Below, in pieces: positions 56,103 through 64,000 of a stretch of DNA of 64,000 nt. Position 1 is the first letter of the stretch, and each line of letters opens with the position of its first letter. A program made the translations under genes and the position numbers. The notes beneath the pieces are model-generated. The model did no database searches, was not told the origin of the DNA, and saw nothing but the letters and a program-made list of their open reading frames with translations. This stretch comes from an uncultured Eubacteriales bacterium (lineage in GTDB: Bacteria; Bacillota; Clostridia; Christensenellales; CAG-138). The stretch is from NCBI GenBank assembly GCA_900549955.1, contig URQH01000003.1:1-64000 (forward strand), given 5' to 3'.

Positions 56103-56753
56103 TTGCGGTCACTCCAGGCATTCAGCCACATCTCCCCGGAGGAACAGGCGCGCATGCGCGTGTGTTTCCGGGCCGTGCAGGAGTCGTTCGCGCCCGGCTC
56201 CCCGATCCTCTGTGACGGCGCGCCGGCCGACCGCGTGGGCATCCTGCTCAGCGGCAGCGCCCGGCTGACCTGCATGGACGCGGAAGGGCGCACGAGCATC
56301 CTCGAATCGCTCGAGACGGGCGATATCTTCGGCGGCGCGTTTTCGCCCCCCGCGCCCGGACTCATGTATCAGACGACGGCCGTGACGGCGTGCGAGGCGC
56401 TGTTCCTCGACTATGCGCACCTGATCAAGCGCTGCCCAAACGCGTGCGCGCACCACAGCCAGCTCGTGAGCAACGTGCTGCAACTGACCGCGCGCAAGGC
56501 CCAGGCGCTCGCGCTGCACGTGAACGTGCTCTCCCAGCGCACGACGCGGCAAAAGCTGATGACCTATTTCTCGGCCTGCCGCGCCGCCGCAGGCCGGGAC
56601 GACTTTGTGCTGCCGATGACGCTCACGGCGCTGGCGGACTACCTGTCCGTCGACCGCAGCGCCATGATGCGCGAGCTCAAGCACATGAAAGAAGCGGGCC
56701 TGGTCGATTTTCGCGGGCGGGACGTGCGCCTGCTGTGCGCCGAAAGCGCCTGA
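56103..56753 (+). CDS. Crp/Fnr-family transcriptional regulator
   Basis: A 216-residue regulator with an N-terminal cyclic-nucleotide-binding-type barrel (about 10-120: GSPILCDGAPADRVGILLSGSARL, LETGDIFGGAF) and a C-terminal HTH (about 165-210: MTLTALADYLSVDRSAMMRELKHMKEAGLV). The N-terminal four-cysteine iron-sulfur motif of true FNR is absent, so the signal differs (haem, redox or a small ligand). The TTG at 56103 lies 9 bases from AAGGAG; the longer frame overlaps nrdD and was rejected. It is followed by a convergent SDR gene. Confidence 0.88.
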   Translation: MRSLQAFSHISPEEQARMRVCFRAVQESFAPGSPILCDGAPADRVGILLSGSARLTCMDAEGRTSILESLETGDIFGGAFSPPAPGLMYQTTAVTACEALFLDYAHLIKRCPNACAHHSQLVSNVLQLTARKAQALALHVNVLSQRTTRQKLMTYFSACRAAAGRDDFVLPMTLTALADYLSVDRSAMMRELKHMKEAGLVDFRGRDVRLLCAESA

Positions 56754-56759
56754 CGCCGC

Positions 56760-57497
56760 CTACATGCAGCGCCCGCCGTCGCAGCAGAGCACCTGCCCGG
56801 TGAGAAACCGCGCGTCCTCGCACGCGAGGAAGCACACCGCCGCGGCCACGTCCTCCGGCGTGCCGAGCGTGAGCAGCGGCGTCTCTTCGCGGATGCCCTC
56901 CACCGCCTCCGGGCTGAGGTGCGCGTTCATGCCGGTCGGCACAAAGCCGGGCGCCACGCAGTTGACGCGGATGCCGGAGGGCGCCACCTCCCGCGCCAGC
57001 GCCTTCGTGAGGCCGATGAGCGCCGCCTTCGACGCCGAATACGGCACCTCGCACGAGCCGCCCGTCACGCCCCACATGGACGAGAGGTTGACGATGCTGC
57101 CGCGCTTTTTTCGCACCATGTCCGGCAGCACGCCGCGGCAGCACAAAAACGCGCCGCGCACGTTGACTCCAAAGAGCCGGTCCCAGTCCGCCACCGTGCA
57201 GTCCGTCAGCAGCTGCTGCGGCAGGGCGATGCCGGCGTTGTTCACGAGCACGTCCACCGGGCCAAAGTACGCCCGGATCTCCTCCAGCATGCGCGCGACC
57301 TCCGCCTCCTTTGAGACGTCGCCCTGCACGGCCATGACCGACAGGTGCTCCTGTTGCAGCGCGGCCTTGAGCGCATCCGCCTCCGCGCGGCGCACGCGGC
57401 AGTGGATGGCCACGCGGTGGCCGTCGCGCGCAAACCGCTCTGCAATCGCGCGGCCGATGCCGCGGGAAGAACCGGTGACGAGAACCGTGTGTTTCAT
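56760..57497 (-). CDS. FabG-type short-chain dehydrogenase
   Basis: A 245-residue SDR with the cofactor motif VLVTGSSRGIGRAIAERF, NNAG, the catalytic Ser in NLSSMWG and Tyr/Lys in YSASKAALIGL. Size and C-terminus (LTGQVLCCDGGRCM) fit the 3-oxoacyl-(ACP) reductase group, but it stands outside a fatty-acid operon, so it may reduce another ketone. The ATG at 57497 was chosen over an upstream one because the extra residues are not family-like; the ribosome binding site is weak. Confidence 0.85.
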   Translation of the reverse strand: MKHTVLVTGSSRGIGRAIAERFARDGHRVAIHCRVRRAEADALKAALQQEHLSVMAVQGDVSKEAEVARMLEEIRAYFGPVDVLVNNAGIALPQQLLTDCTVADWDRLFGVNVRGAFLCCRGVLPDMVRKKRGSIVNLSSMWGVTGGSCEVPYSASKAALIGLTKALAREVAPSGIRVNCVAPGFVPTGMNAHLSPEAVEGIREETPLLTLGTPEDVAAAVCFLACEDARFLTGQVLCCDGGRCM

Positions 57498-57568
57498 GTG
57501 ATTGCCCCACGTTTTCCGCTTTTTTACCAGTATAGCATACCCGACACGCAAGGGAAAGGAGAATCCTC

Positions 57569-58405
57569 ATGCCGCTGCACATCGGCTGCCACCTGTCTCC
57601 CACAAACGGATACCTCGCCATGGGCAACGACGCGCTGTCCATCGGCGCGGACACGTTCCAGTTTTTCACGCGCAACCCGCGCGGCAGCCGCGCCCGCACG
57701 ATCGACCCGGAGGACGCGGCCGCGCTCGGCGCCCTGCAACAGGCGCACGCGTTCGCCCCGACGGTCGCGCACGCGCCCTACACGCTCAACCCGTGCTCGG
57801 CAGACGCGCGCGTGCGGGAATTTGCGCACATGACCATGGAGGACGACCTGCGTCGGCTGCTCCAGCTGCCCTGCCAGCTCTACAACTTCCACCCCGGCAG
57901 CCACACCGGGCAGGGCGTCGAGGCCGGCATCCGGCTGACGGCGGCGCTCCTTTCGGAGATGCTTTCCGCCGTACCGAATGGCGCCACGCTGCTCATCGAG
58001 ACGATGGCCGGCCAGGGCAGCGAGATCGGCAGCACGTTTGAACAGGTGGCCGCGCTCATCGACGCGGCGGGCGGCGGCGCGCGGCTCGGCGTGTGCCTCG
58101 ACACGTGCCACGTGTTCGCCGCCGGCTACGACCTGTCGGGCGACCTGGACGGGGTGCTTGCGGCGTTCGACCGTACGATCGGCCTGGCGCGACTCCGCGC
58201 CGTCCACCTGAACGACAGCCTGCACCCGCTGGGCAGCCACCGCGACCGGCACGCGCGCATCGGCGAAGGGCAGCTGGGCCTGGCCGCGCTCCAACGCGTC
58301 ACGCGGCACCCGGCGCTCGCCCACCTGCCGTTCCTCCTCGAAACGCCGCAGGAGTCCCTCGCCGGGTACGCCCGTGAGATCGCGCTGCTACAGGAAACCC
58401 CATAA
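57569..58405 (+). CDS. nfo: Endonuclease IV (deoxyribonuclease IV)
   Basis: A 278-residue TIM-barrel AP endonuclease with three zinc ions. Conserved metal-ligand strands are IGCHLSP, VAHAPYTLN, LYNFHPGSHTG, LLIETMAGQG, VCLDTCHVFAAGYDL, HLNDS, HARIGEG and LLETPQE. It repairs abasic sites in DNA. The ATG follows AAGGAG. Confidence 0.93.
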   Translation: MPLHIGCHLSPTNGYLAMGNDALSIGADTFQFFTRNPRGSRARTIDPEDAAALGALQQAHAFAPTVAHAPYTLNPCSADARVREFAHMTMEDDLRRLLQLPCQLYNFHPGSHTGQGVEAGIRLTAALLSEMLSAVPNGATLLIETMAGQGSEIGSTFEQVAALIDAAGGGARLGVCLDTCHVFAAGYDLSGDLDGVLAAFDRTIGLARLRAVHLNDSLHPLGSHRDRHARIGEGQLGLAALQRVTRHPALAHLPFLLETPQESLAGYAREIALLQETP

Positions 58406-58441
58406 GCGGCTGCACAAAGACCACGACGGGAGGGAACCGCA

Positions 58442-59563
58442 TTGGAAGACATGCAATGGGCCGCCACGCTCCAGCAGCAGGCGGCAGCGCACCCGGCCCT
58501 GGCGCCGCAGGACGCCATAAAGCTCTGCCACCAGGCCGCCTTTGGCGCGGCGCACCTGCTGGCGGAGGAAACGCAGGCGCGCGCGGCACTGCACGAGGAG
58601 TTTTCGCGCGTGGACGCCACCGGGGAAGCGGCGCTGGAGCCGGTGTCCTCCCGCTACTGCCGCTGCAACCTCGGGGCGTGGAAGCGGCTGGGCCTGCCGC
58701 CGGACTGGCTGTCCGGCATGTTCCGCCACACGGCCCAGCAGCCGCCGGACGCGGACGCGGGGGCGCGGCTTGCCGGATACCTGGACACGGTGGACGCGCT
58801 CGCGCGCGCCGGCGCGCTGCCGTTTGACGCCGCTGCCTGGCGGGCCTTCCGCCGGGCATACGAAGCGCAGGGCATGGGCGCGGTGCGCCACAGCGACGGC
58901 TACCGCCTGCACGAGCGCCCGGCCTACCGCATCGTAGACGCGCGGTATGCGGCGCTGCTGCCGCTGTTTTCGCTGCTCGCTGGGCTCCCGTCCCGGCCGG
59001 GCGCGCGGATCGTCGCGCTCGACGGGCGCGCCGCATCCGGCAAGACCACCGCCGCGGCGCTGCTTGCGGCGGCGCTCGGCGGCGGCGTCATCCACATGGA
59101 CGACTTTTTCCTGCCGGCCGCACTGCGCACGCCGGGCCGGTTCGCCCAGCCGGGCGGCAACGTGCACCACGAGCGGTTTGCCGAAGAGGTGCTGCCGCGC
59201 CTGTCCGATCCGGCCGCCTTTTCCTACCGGCGGTTCGACTGCGGCACGATGGACTATGGCGCGCCGCGCGAGGTCGCCCCGGGCGGCTGGCGCATCGTCG
59301 AAGGCTCGTACAGCTGCCACCCGACGCTCGGCCCCTACATGGACGTGCGCGTGTTTTGCGACGTGCCGCCGGAAACACAGCGGGAGCGCCTGCTTGCGCG
59401 CAACGGCCCCGCGCAGGCGGCGGTGTTCACGGCGCGGTGGATCCCGCTCGAGGAGCGGTATTTTGCGGCGTACCACATTCGGGAGGCCGCGCAGCTCGTG
59501 CTCGAAACCGGCTTGGACGCACCGGACGCCGCGCATTTGCCGCCGCGCTCCGGGGCAGACTGA
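58442..59563 (+). CDS. Uridine-kinase-like P-loop protein with unknown N-terminal domain
   Basis: A 373-residue fusion. The C-terminal half (about 185-360) is a uridine/phosphoribulokinase-type kinase: Walker A LDGRAASGKTTAAALL, HMDDFFLP and EGSYSCHP, with a lid-like segment rich in Arg. The N-terminal half (1-175) has no assigned function; it carries a conserved-looking HQAAFGAAHLL and PVSSRYCRCNLGAW. The TTG start at 58442 is 8 bases from GGAGG, with an ATG three codons later as alternative. The phosphoryl acceptor is unknown. Confidence 0.8.
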   Translation: MEDMQWAATLQQQAAAHPALAPQDAIKLCHQAAFGAAHLLAEETQARAALHEEFSRVDATGEAALEPVSSRYCRCNLGAWKRLGLPPDWLSGMFRHTAQQPPDADAGARLAGYLDTVDALARAGALPFDAAAWRAFRRAYEAQGMGAVRHSDGYRLHERPAYRIVDARYAALLPLFSLLAGLPSRPGARIVALDGRAASGKTTAAALLAAALGGGVIHMDDFFLPAALRTPGRFAQPGGNVHHERFAEEVLPRLSDPAAFSYRRFDCGTMDYGAPREVAPGGWRIVEGSYSCHPTLGPYMDVRVFCDVPPETQRERLLARNGPAQAAVFTARWIPLEERYFAAYHIREAAQLVLETGLDAPDAAHLPPRSGAD

Positions 59564-59609
59564 CCGTATACCGAATCCCCCAAAACACGCTTGAAAGGAA
59601 GCCGACGAC

Positions 59610-61196
59610 ATGGAAACACCGGTAAAAGACACGCTCTACTTTGGCGGGGACATCCTGGCGCTGGAACCGGGCCTGCACGCGGAGGCGCTGCTGGTGCGCG
59701 GCGAACACATTCTGGCGCTCGGCACGGCGGACGAGCTGCGCGCGCTTTCCCCGCAGGCCGACCGGGTCGACCTCGAAGGCCGGGCGCTCCTGCCCGCGTT
59801 TATCGACGCGCACAGCCACCTGTCGGCCATGGCCAACCGGCTGCTGCAGGTGCCGCTCGCGGACGCGGACTCGTTTGAAGAGATCCGGCGCCGCATCGCC
59901 GCGTTCGTTGCGGACAACGGCGTGCAGCCCGGGGCGTGGGTGATCGCCTCCGGCTACGACCACAACGCGCTGGCCGAGCGCCGGCACCCGACGCTCGCGC
60001 TGCTCGACGCCGCGGCGCCGGACAACCCGCTGCTGCTGCAGCACCAGTCCGGCCACATGGGCGTGTTCAACAGCCGGGCGCTCGTGCGCCTGGGCGTCAC
60101 CCCGGACACCCCGGCTCCGGCGGGCGGGCGGATCGGCCTAGCGGACGGACAGCTGACCGGTTACATGGAAGAGGCAGCGTTCCTCGCCTTTCAGCAGCAG
60201 GTGCCGCTGCCGGATCTCCGGGCGCTCACCAGCGCCTTTGTCCGCGCACAACGCTGCTATGCGGCCCACGGCATCGCCACCGTGCAGGAAGGGCTGCTGC
60301 CGGAACAGCTGTTTCCGGTCTATCAGGCGCTGCTGCAGCGGAGCCTGCTCACGCTCGACACCGTGGCCTTTCCGTCCCCGGAGGCGTTCGACCGCGCCTG
60401 CGCGCTGTTTCCCTCGTCCGGCTATGAGCGGCGCCTGCGCATCGGCGGCATGAAGATTTTTCTGGACGGCTCGCCGCAGGGGCGCACGGCCTGGCTGCGC
60501 AAACCCTACGCCGGCAGCGACGACTGCGCATACGGCACCATGACCGACGCACAGGTGGAAGGGGCGCTCCGACAGGCCGCCGCGCGCGGCGTGCAGCTGC
60601 TCGCCCACTGCAACGGCGACGCCGCGGCGGCGCAGTTCCTGCGCGCGGTGCGCGCCGTGTCCGCCGAATATCCAAATTTTGCCGCACTCCGGCCGGTCAT
60701 GATCCACGCGCAGCTGCTGGGGCTCGACCAGTTGGAGGAGGTGCGTGCGCTCGGCATCCTCCCCTCGTTTTTCGTCGCGCACGTCTACCACTTTGGCGAC
60801 GTGCACCTGCAAAACCTCGGCGTTTCGCGCGCCGCCGCGCTCAGCCCGGCCCGCAGCGCGCTGCAGGCCGGCATCCGCTTTACCTTCCACCAGGACGCGC
60901 CGGTCATCGAGCCGGACATGCTCGAAACGCTCTGGTGCGCCACGTACCGCAAAACGCGCGCTGGCGTCTGGCTGGGCCCGGATCAGGCCATCGGCACGGA
61001 GGACGCCCTGCGCGCCGTCACGGCAAACGCCGCGTACCAGTACTTTGAGGAAGGGGAAAAGGGCACGCTGCGTCCCGGCAAACGCGCAGACCTCGTGCTG
61101 CTCTCCGGCAACCCGCTCACGACGCCGCCGCAGGACCTGCGCTCGCTGCAGGTGGAGGCGACCATCCGCGGCGGCCAAACGGTCTATCGCCGGTAA
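59610..61196 (+). CDS. YtcJ-type metal-dependent amidohydrolase
   Basis: A 528-residue amidohydrolase of the YtcJ/AepA-like group. The composite N-terminal beta domain precedes FIDAHSHLSAM with the metal His pair, a Lys-containing GGMKIFLDGSPQGRTAWL loop, HCNGDAAA, HAQLLG and the final FHQDAPVI aspartate. Members hydrolyse amide or N-formyl groups of varied compounds. It follows the kinase-fusion gene by 46 bases after AAAGGAAG. The substrate is not predictable. Confidence 0.9.
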   Translation: METPVKDTLYFGGDILALEPGLHAEALLVRGEHILALGTADELRALSPQADRVDLEGRALLPAFIDAHSHLSAMANRLLQVPLADADSFEEIRRRIAAFVADNGVQPGAWVIASGYDHNALAERRHPTLALLDAAAPDNPLLLQHQSGHMGVFNSRALVRLGVTPDTPAPAGGRIGLADGQLTGYMEEAAFLAFQQQVPLPDLRALTSAFVRAQRCYAAHGIATVQEGLLPEQLFPVYQALLQRSLLTLDTVAFPSPEAFDRACALFPSSGYERRLRIGGMKIFLDGSPQGRTAWLRKPYAGSDDCAYGTMTDAQVEGALRQAAARGVQLLAHCNGDAAAAQFLRAVRAVSAEYPNFAALRPVMIHAQLLGLDQLEEVRALGILPSFFVAHVYHFGDVHLQNLGVSRAAALSPARSALQAGIRFTFHQDAPVIEPDMLETLWCATYRKTRAGVWLGPDQAIGTEDALRAVTANAAYQYFEEGEKGTLRPGKRADLVLLSGNPLTTPPQDLRSLQVEATIRGGQTVYRR

Positions 61197-61216
61197 GCCG
61201 CGCCCAAAACGCGGCA

Positions 61217-61252
61217 GCGGCCCCGCCGTCCGGGTTTGGACGGCGGGGCCGC
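61217..61252. terminator. Bidirectional terminator between amidohydrolase and AEC transporter
   Basis: GCGGCCCCGCCGTCC (61217-61231) pairs perfectly with GGACGGCGGGGCCGC (61238-61252) around a 6-base loop. It sits between convergent stops at 61196 and 61274. Confidence 0.75.
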
Positions 61253-61273
61253 CGGCCTTTGGCGTGCTGCCGC

Positions 61274-62263
61274 TCAGAAAATGCCAACCGCGCGCAACAG
61301 CGCAATGAAGAAAAACAGCGTAAACGCGGAACCCAGCGTCGTCCACACGACGAGCTGGCCCGCCAGTTCCCCGTCGCCGCCCATCTCGGACGCCATCACC
61401 GCGCTGCTGACCGCGGTCGGCGTTCCAAAGAGCGACACAAAACTGGCATACTCCGCGCCGCCAAAGTCCGGAAAGAACAGATACGCCGCAGACAAGCCCA
61501 AGACCGGCACGACAATCAACCGCATGATGGTACCAATCGCAATGGGCCGCGCCAGCTGCCGCACGGCAGACAGCTCAAACTGCCCGCCCAGCACGAGCAG
61601 GGCGAGCGGCGTCGCAGCGCTTGCCGCCATGTCGATCGCATCGTACAGCCCGGGGATATCCGTCAGGCGCAACGTCCACCCCCATTGTGTGAAAAGCCCT
61701 CGCAGCCCCAGCATGATCACGCCGGCTATGACGCCCAGGATCAAGGGATTGGTGATAATTGTGCGCAGCACCTCGCCGGCAGACGGCTTTTTCCCGCTAT
61801 CCGCGCCAAAGACAGACAGGGCGATAACCGCCAGCACGTTGAACAGCGGGATCGTAATCATCGACAGCAGCGCCGCCGTGCGCGCCCCCGCCTCGCCAAA
61901 GAGCGTCGTGGCCAGGGGCAGCCCGATGATTGCAAAATTGGAGCGGAACACGGCCTGCAGCAGCACGCCCTTTTGCAAAGGCTGTTTGACTGCCACCCGG
62001 ACCAGCACCCAGCCGGCGGCAAAGACCGCCAAAATGGCAACCGTGCTGAACAGCACCGCCTGCACGTCGGTGGGGGTGATGCTGTCGCCGCCATAAATAT
62101 TGCGAAACAGCAATATCGGTATCAACACGCGAAAACAAACGCGATTCAGCCCCGAAAGCAACGGTTCGCCAAGCAGGCGCGCGCGCTTGAGCAGATAGCC
62201 CAGTACGATCAGCAGCACAATCGGTAGCACCGCGCCGCAGGCAAATAAAAACGTGTCCAACAT
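61274..62263 (-). CDS. AEC-family transporter (auxin efflux carrier-like)
   Basis: A 329-residue membrane protein with about ten helices arranged as two halves. VLPIVLLIVLGYLLKRARLL, FRSNFAIIGLPLATTLFGEAG and the second-half GGQFELSA and FGTPTAVSSAVMASEMGGD are family hallmarks. Members export or import small acids such as malate, malonate or amino acids. The ATG lies 31 bp after the start-proximal end of no other gene on this strand except the metalloprotease-like gene upstream, so the two may be co-transcribed. Confidence 0.9.
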   Translation of the reverse strand: MLDTFLFACGAVLPIVLLIVLGYLLKRARLLGEPLLSGLNRVCFRVLIPILLFRNIYGGDSITPTDVQAVLFSTVAILAVFAAGWVLVRVAVKQPLQKGVLLQAVFRSNFAIIGLPLATTLFGEAGARTAALLSMITIPLFNVLAVIALSVFGADSGKKPSAGEVLRTIITNPLILGVIAGVIMLGLRGLFTQWGWTLRLTDIPGLYDAIDMAASAATPLALLVLGGQFELSAVRQLARPIAIGTIMRLIVVPVLGLSAAYLFFPDFGGAEYASFVSLFGTPTAVSSAVMASEMGGDGELAGQLVVWTTLGSAFTLFFFIALLRAVGIF

Positions 62264-62294
62264 CTCCCTGTCTCACCCCATTTGAAATGTCACG

Positions 62295-62813
62295 CTATTG
62301 ACGAAGCAACGCCCGGCGCGCCCGGTAATCCGGCAATATGGACGCCACGCAGGCATAGAACGCCGCTCCATGATCCTTGTGCAGGATGTGCGCAAGCTCA
62401 TGCACCACCACATAGTCGACCGCCTCCGGCGGATACCGCATCAGATACAGCGAAAAGCACACTGCATTCTTGGCGCTGCAGCTGCCAAAGCGCGTGCGCG
62501 CTGCGGTAATACGCACAGAAGCGGGCTGCACATGAAGCAGCGGCGCATACAGCCGCACCCGCTCCGGCAGCACGCGCTCCGCCTGTGCGCGCCACTGCCG
62601 GATCTGTTCGTCCGTCGGCTCCGGATAGCGCATGAAATGCGCCCGCGCGCGCGACAACGCGCGTTCCAGCCATGTCCGATGCGCCTCTACAAACGCCGCG
62701 ACGGCTTCATCCGGCATCGTCCAAGGCACGCGGACGAGCACGTCTCCGGTGCGCGTGACCTCGATGGCGGCCGTCTTTCGCCGCGAACGGCGGACGATGT
62801 ATGTCCCATTCAT
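62295..62813 (-). CDS. YgjP/SprT-like M48-type metalloprotease domain protein
   Basis: A 172-residue DUF45 (YgjP-like) protein. The zinc-binding HELAH in VVVHELAHILHKDHGAAF includes the third histidine, and TRFGSCSAKNAVCFSLYLM is the conserved DUF45 segment. The ATG at 62813 is 8 bases from AGGAGG; an ATG seven codons earlier lies too close to it. A TTGCAC-16-TACAAT promoter precedes it. Confidence 0.88.
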   Translation of the reverse strand: MNGTYIVRRSRRKTAAIEVTRTGDVLVRVPWTMPDEAVAAFVEAHRTWLERALSRARAHFMRYPEPTDEQIRQWRAQAERVLPERVRLYAPLLHVQPASVRITAARTRFGSCSAKNAVCFSLYLMRYPPEAVDYVVVHELAHILHKDHGAAFYACVASILPDYRARRALLRQ

Positions 62814-62836
62814 GGATCCCGCCTCCTGACGCAAAG

Positions 62837-62864
62837 CGCCGGCTGCGCACGCGCGCAGCCGGCG
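62837..62864 (-). other. Hairpin in the leader of the YgjP-like gene
   Basis: CGCCGGCTGCGC (62837-62848) pairs perfectly with GCGCAGCCGGCG (62853-62864). Located between the predicted transcription start (about 62872) and the gene start, it would fold in the 5' leader. Confidence 0.5.
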
Positions 62865-62878
62865 AATGTCTCCTTATT

Positions 62879-62906
62879 ATTGTACCGCAGAAATAAAAAT
62901 GTGCAA
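62879..62906 (-). promoter_or_regulatory. Promoter of the YgjP-like gene
   Basis: On the minus strand TTGCAC (62906-62901), a 16-bp spacer and TACAAT (62884-62879). Confidence 0.6.
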
Positions 62907-62994
62907 GGCCCTTGTGAGAAGCAGAAGCCTTTCGTACCGGCGGCAGCCCCGCCGTACGCCAAAAGGCAAGCCGGCAGGCGGGCACCGCTCTTTC

Positions 62995-63033
62995 AAAAAC
63001 CGGCGGAGCCGTCCGATCGTCGGACGGCCCCGC
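62995..63033 (-). terminator. Rho-independent terminator of the PepSY-repeat gene
   Basis: GCGGAGCCGTCCGA (63003-63016) pairs with TCGGACGGCCCCGC (63020-63033) with one mismatch; on the minus strand it is followed by CGG and five T (62999-62995). It is 19 bp after the stop codon. Confidence 0.85.
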
Positions 63034-63052
63034 ACCCCGGCCTGCGCCGGTA

Positions 63053-64000
63053 TCAGTCGTCTTCCACTTCCCGGCTGTGCCCCAGCACCTCGCCGGTCGT
63101 AGCGCTGATCTCATACTCGTATTCATAGTTTCCAACGCGGAACTCTACCTCATAGAGCAGCACGCCGTTGTCGCGATCCCGCTCCACCTTGACCCGGGTC
63201 GCGTCGGACGCGGACACGCCCGCATGGCGGAACGCGGCATTCTTGGCCGCATCGGCCCCAATGTCCGTCGTACTGCCGGAGCTCGCGTTGCCAGAGCCCG
63301 TACTGCCGGAGGCCGCGTTGCCGGAGTTCGCGCTGCCGGAGGCCGCGCCATGCTCCCGTTCGGTGTCGAACGAGCGCACCGCACCCGTCGCGGCGTCGAT
63401 CTCATAGTCGTACTCCTTGCCGCCCGCGAGGAACTCCACATCGTAGACCGTGCGGCCGTCGTCCCGATCCGCCTTCACGTACAGGTTCGTGATCTCGGCC
63501 TCGGTCAGCCCCGCGTGCTGGAGCGCCGCCGCCACCGCCGCATCGCGGCCGATATCGCCCGTCGCCGCCGTGCCACCCGTGGCCGAGCCGCCCGCCGGGA
63601 TGCTGTGATCCCGCTCCGTATCGAACGAGCGCACCGCGCCCGTCGCGGCGTCGATCTCATAGTCGTACTCGTTGCCGCCCGCGAGGAACTCCACGTCGTA
63701 GACCGCGCGGCCGTCGTCCCGATCCGCCTTTACGTACAGGTTCGTAATCTCAGCCTCGGTCAGCCCTGCGTGCTGGAGCGCCGCCGCCAACGCCGCGTCA
63801 CGGCCGATGTCGCCCGTCGCCGCGCTGCCATTTGCATTGCCGGTCGTGTTGCCGTTCTGCGCGTCCCAGCCGTCCCGCTGCTCGGTGGAGAACTGGACCA
63901 CTTCGCCGGTCAGCGCGTCGACGTCGCACTCATATTCCAAACTGTCCGCCGCAAACTCCACTTCGTACACCATGCGGCCGGCTTCGACATCCATACCGGC
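63053..64000 (-). CDS. PepSY-repeat protein (5' end outside the window)
   Basis: At least 314 residues are visible; the frame remains open to the window edge, so the N-terminus (likely with a signal peptide) is missing. It consists of at least four PepSY-type units (YDVEFLAGG(N/K)EYDYEIDAATGAVRSF), separated by Gly/Ser/Thr/Asn-rich linkers. Units 2 and 3 are 85 residues apart and nearly identical in protein and DNA; unit 4 at the C-terminus is more diverged. PepSY domains are found in secreted protease inhibitors and regulators. The repeats suggest an extracellular, recombination-prone surface protein. Confidence 0.85.
   Translation of the reverse strand, partial: AGMDVEAGRMVYEVEFAADSLEYECDVDALTGEVVQFSTEQRDGWDAQNGNTTGNANGSAATGDIGRDAALAAALQHAGLTEAEITNLYVKADRDDGRAVYDVEFLAGGNEYDYEIDAATGAVRSFDTERDHSIPAGGSATGGTAATGDIGRDAAVAAALQHAGLTEAEITNLYVKADRDDGRTVYDVEFLAGGKEYDYEIDAATGAVRSFDTEREHGAASGSANSGNAASGSTGSGNASSGSTTDIGADAAKNAAFRHAGVSASDATRVKVERDRDNGVLLYEVEFRVGNYEYEYEISATTGEVLGHSREVEDD
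63340..63850. repeat. 255-bp tandem repeat inside the PepSY gene
   Basis: Two units with an offset of exactly 255 bp (for example the block around 63511-63540 matches 63766-63795) encode the two near-identical PepSY modules. Differences are few and mostly third-position or in the linker. Confidence 0.8.

Overview
The window looks like the chromosome of a high-G+C, strictly anaerobic, Gram-positive Clostridia-type bacterium, probably a gut Oscillospiraceae-like lineage. This is an inference from gene content, not a taxonomic proof. The signs are strong AGGAGG ribosome binding sites with several TTG and GTG starts, many lipoboxed lipoproteins, a class III ribonucleotide reductase (NrdD/NrdG), a flavodiiron protein with rubredoxin, and YesL, YitT and AEC membrane proteins. 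No rRNA, tRNA or CRISPR array was seen.

The first ~4.5 kb is lower in G+C and is the right end of an integrative mobilizable element. It carries a small HTH-like protein, a MobV relaxase with a recognisable oriT hairpin just upstream, a small unknown protein, an XRE-type HTH protein and a large serine recombinase. From ~4.6 kb the host backbone begins. On the minus strand lie a hydantoinase A/DUF917 pair, an NCS1-type permease and a PucR regulator (4.7-10.5 kb), then an orphan lipoprotein (11.2-12.5 kb). A long plus-strand cluster follows (13.6-26.8 kb): BMP-type substrate-binding lipoprotein, double ATPase, two permeases, two VOC proteins, a DRE-TIM aldolase (LeuA-like), a thiolase plus DUF35 pair, a GntR regulator, a D-2-hydroxyacid dehydrogenase, a CoA-disulfide-reductase-like flavoprotein and an aldehyde dehydrogenase. 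I read this as an uncharacterised import-and-degradation pathway. Its promoter and the divergent lipoprotein promoter share an identical 15-bp operator-like sequence.

From 27 to 47.3 kb almost everything is on the minus strand. There is a lipoate ligase, an SGNH esterase, a divergent TIM-barrel protein and a LacI regulator. A set of genes consistent with uptake and hydrolysis of glycerophospho-compounds follows: Ugp-like binding protein and permeases, alkaline-phosphatase-superfamily hydrolase, glycerol-kinase-like FGGY kinase, YesL, MBL and SGNH lipoproteins, and a phosphatase-acetyltransferase fusion. Next comes a complete 2-oxoacid/acetoin dehydrogenase complex (E1 alpha, E1 beta, E2, E3) with a short-chain dehydrogenase. 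The promoter regions of the ABC operon and the dehydrogenase operon carry a common AT-rich TTTAGTAA motif.

The last part holds a tandem GNAT acetyltransferase preceded by a probable leader-peptide attenuator, an immunity-like protein, a MerR/YitT switch with a classical 19-bp-spacer promoter, and an nrdD-nrdG-flavodiiron-rubredoxin operon. The latter diverges from a Crp/Fnr regulator around a perfect 16-bp palindrome. Housekeeping-type genes follow (SDR, endonuclease IV, uridine-kinase-like fusion, amidohydrolase, AEC transporter, YgjP-like metalloprotease), and the window ends inside a PepSY-repeat protein.
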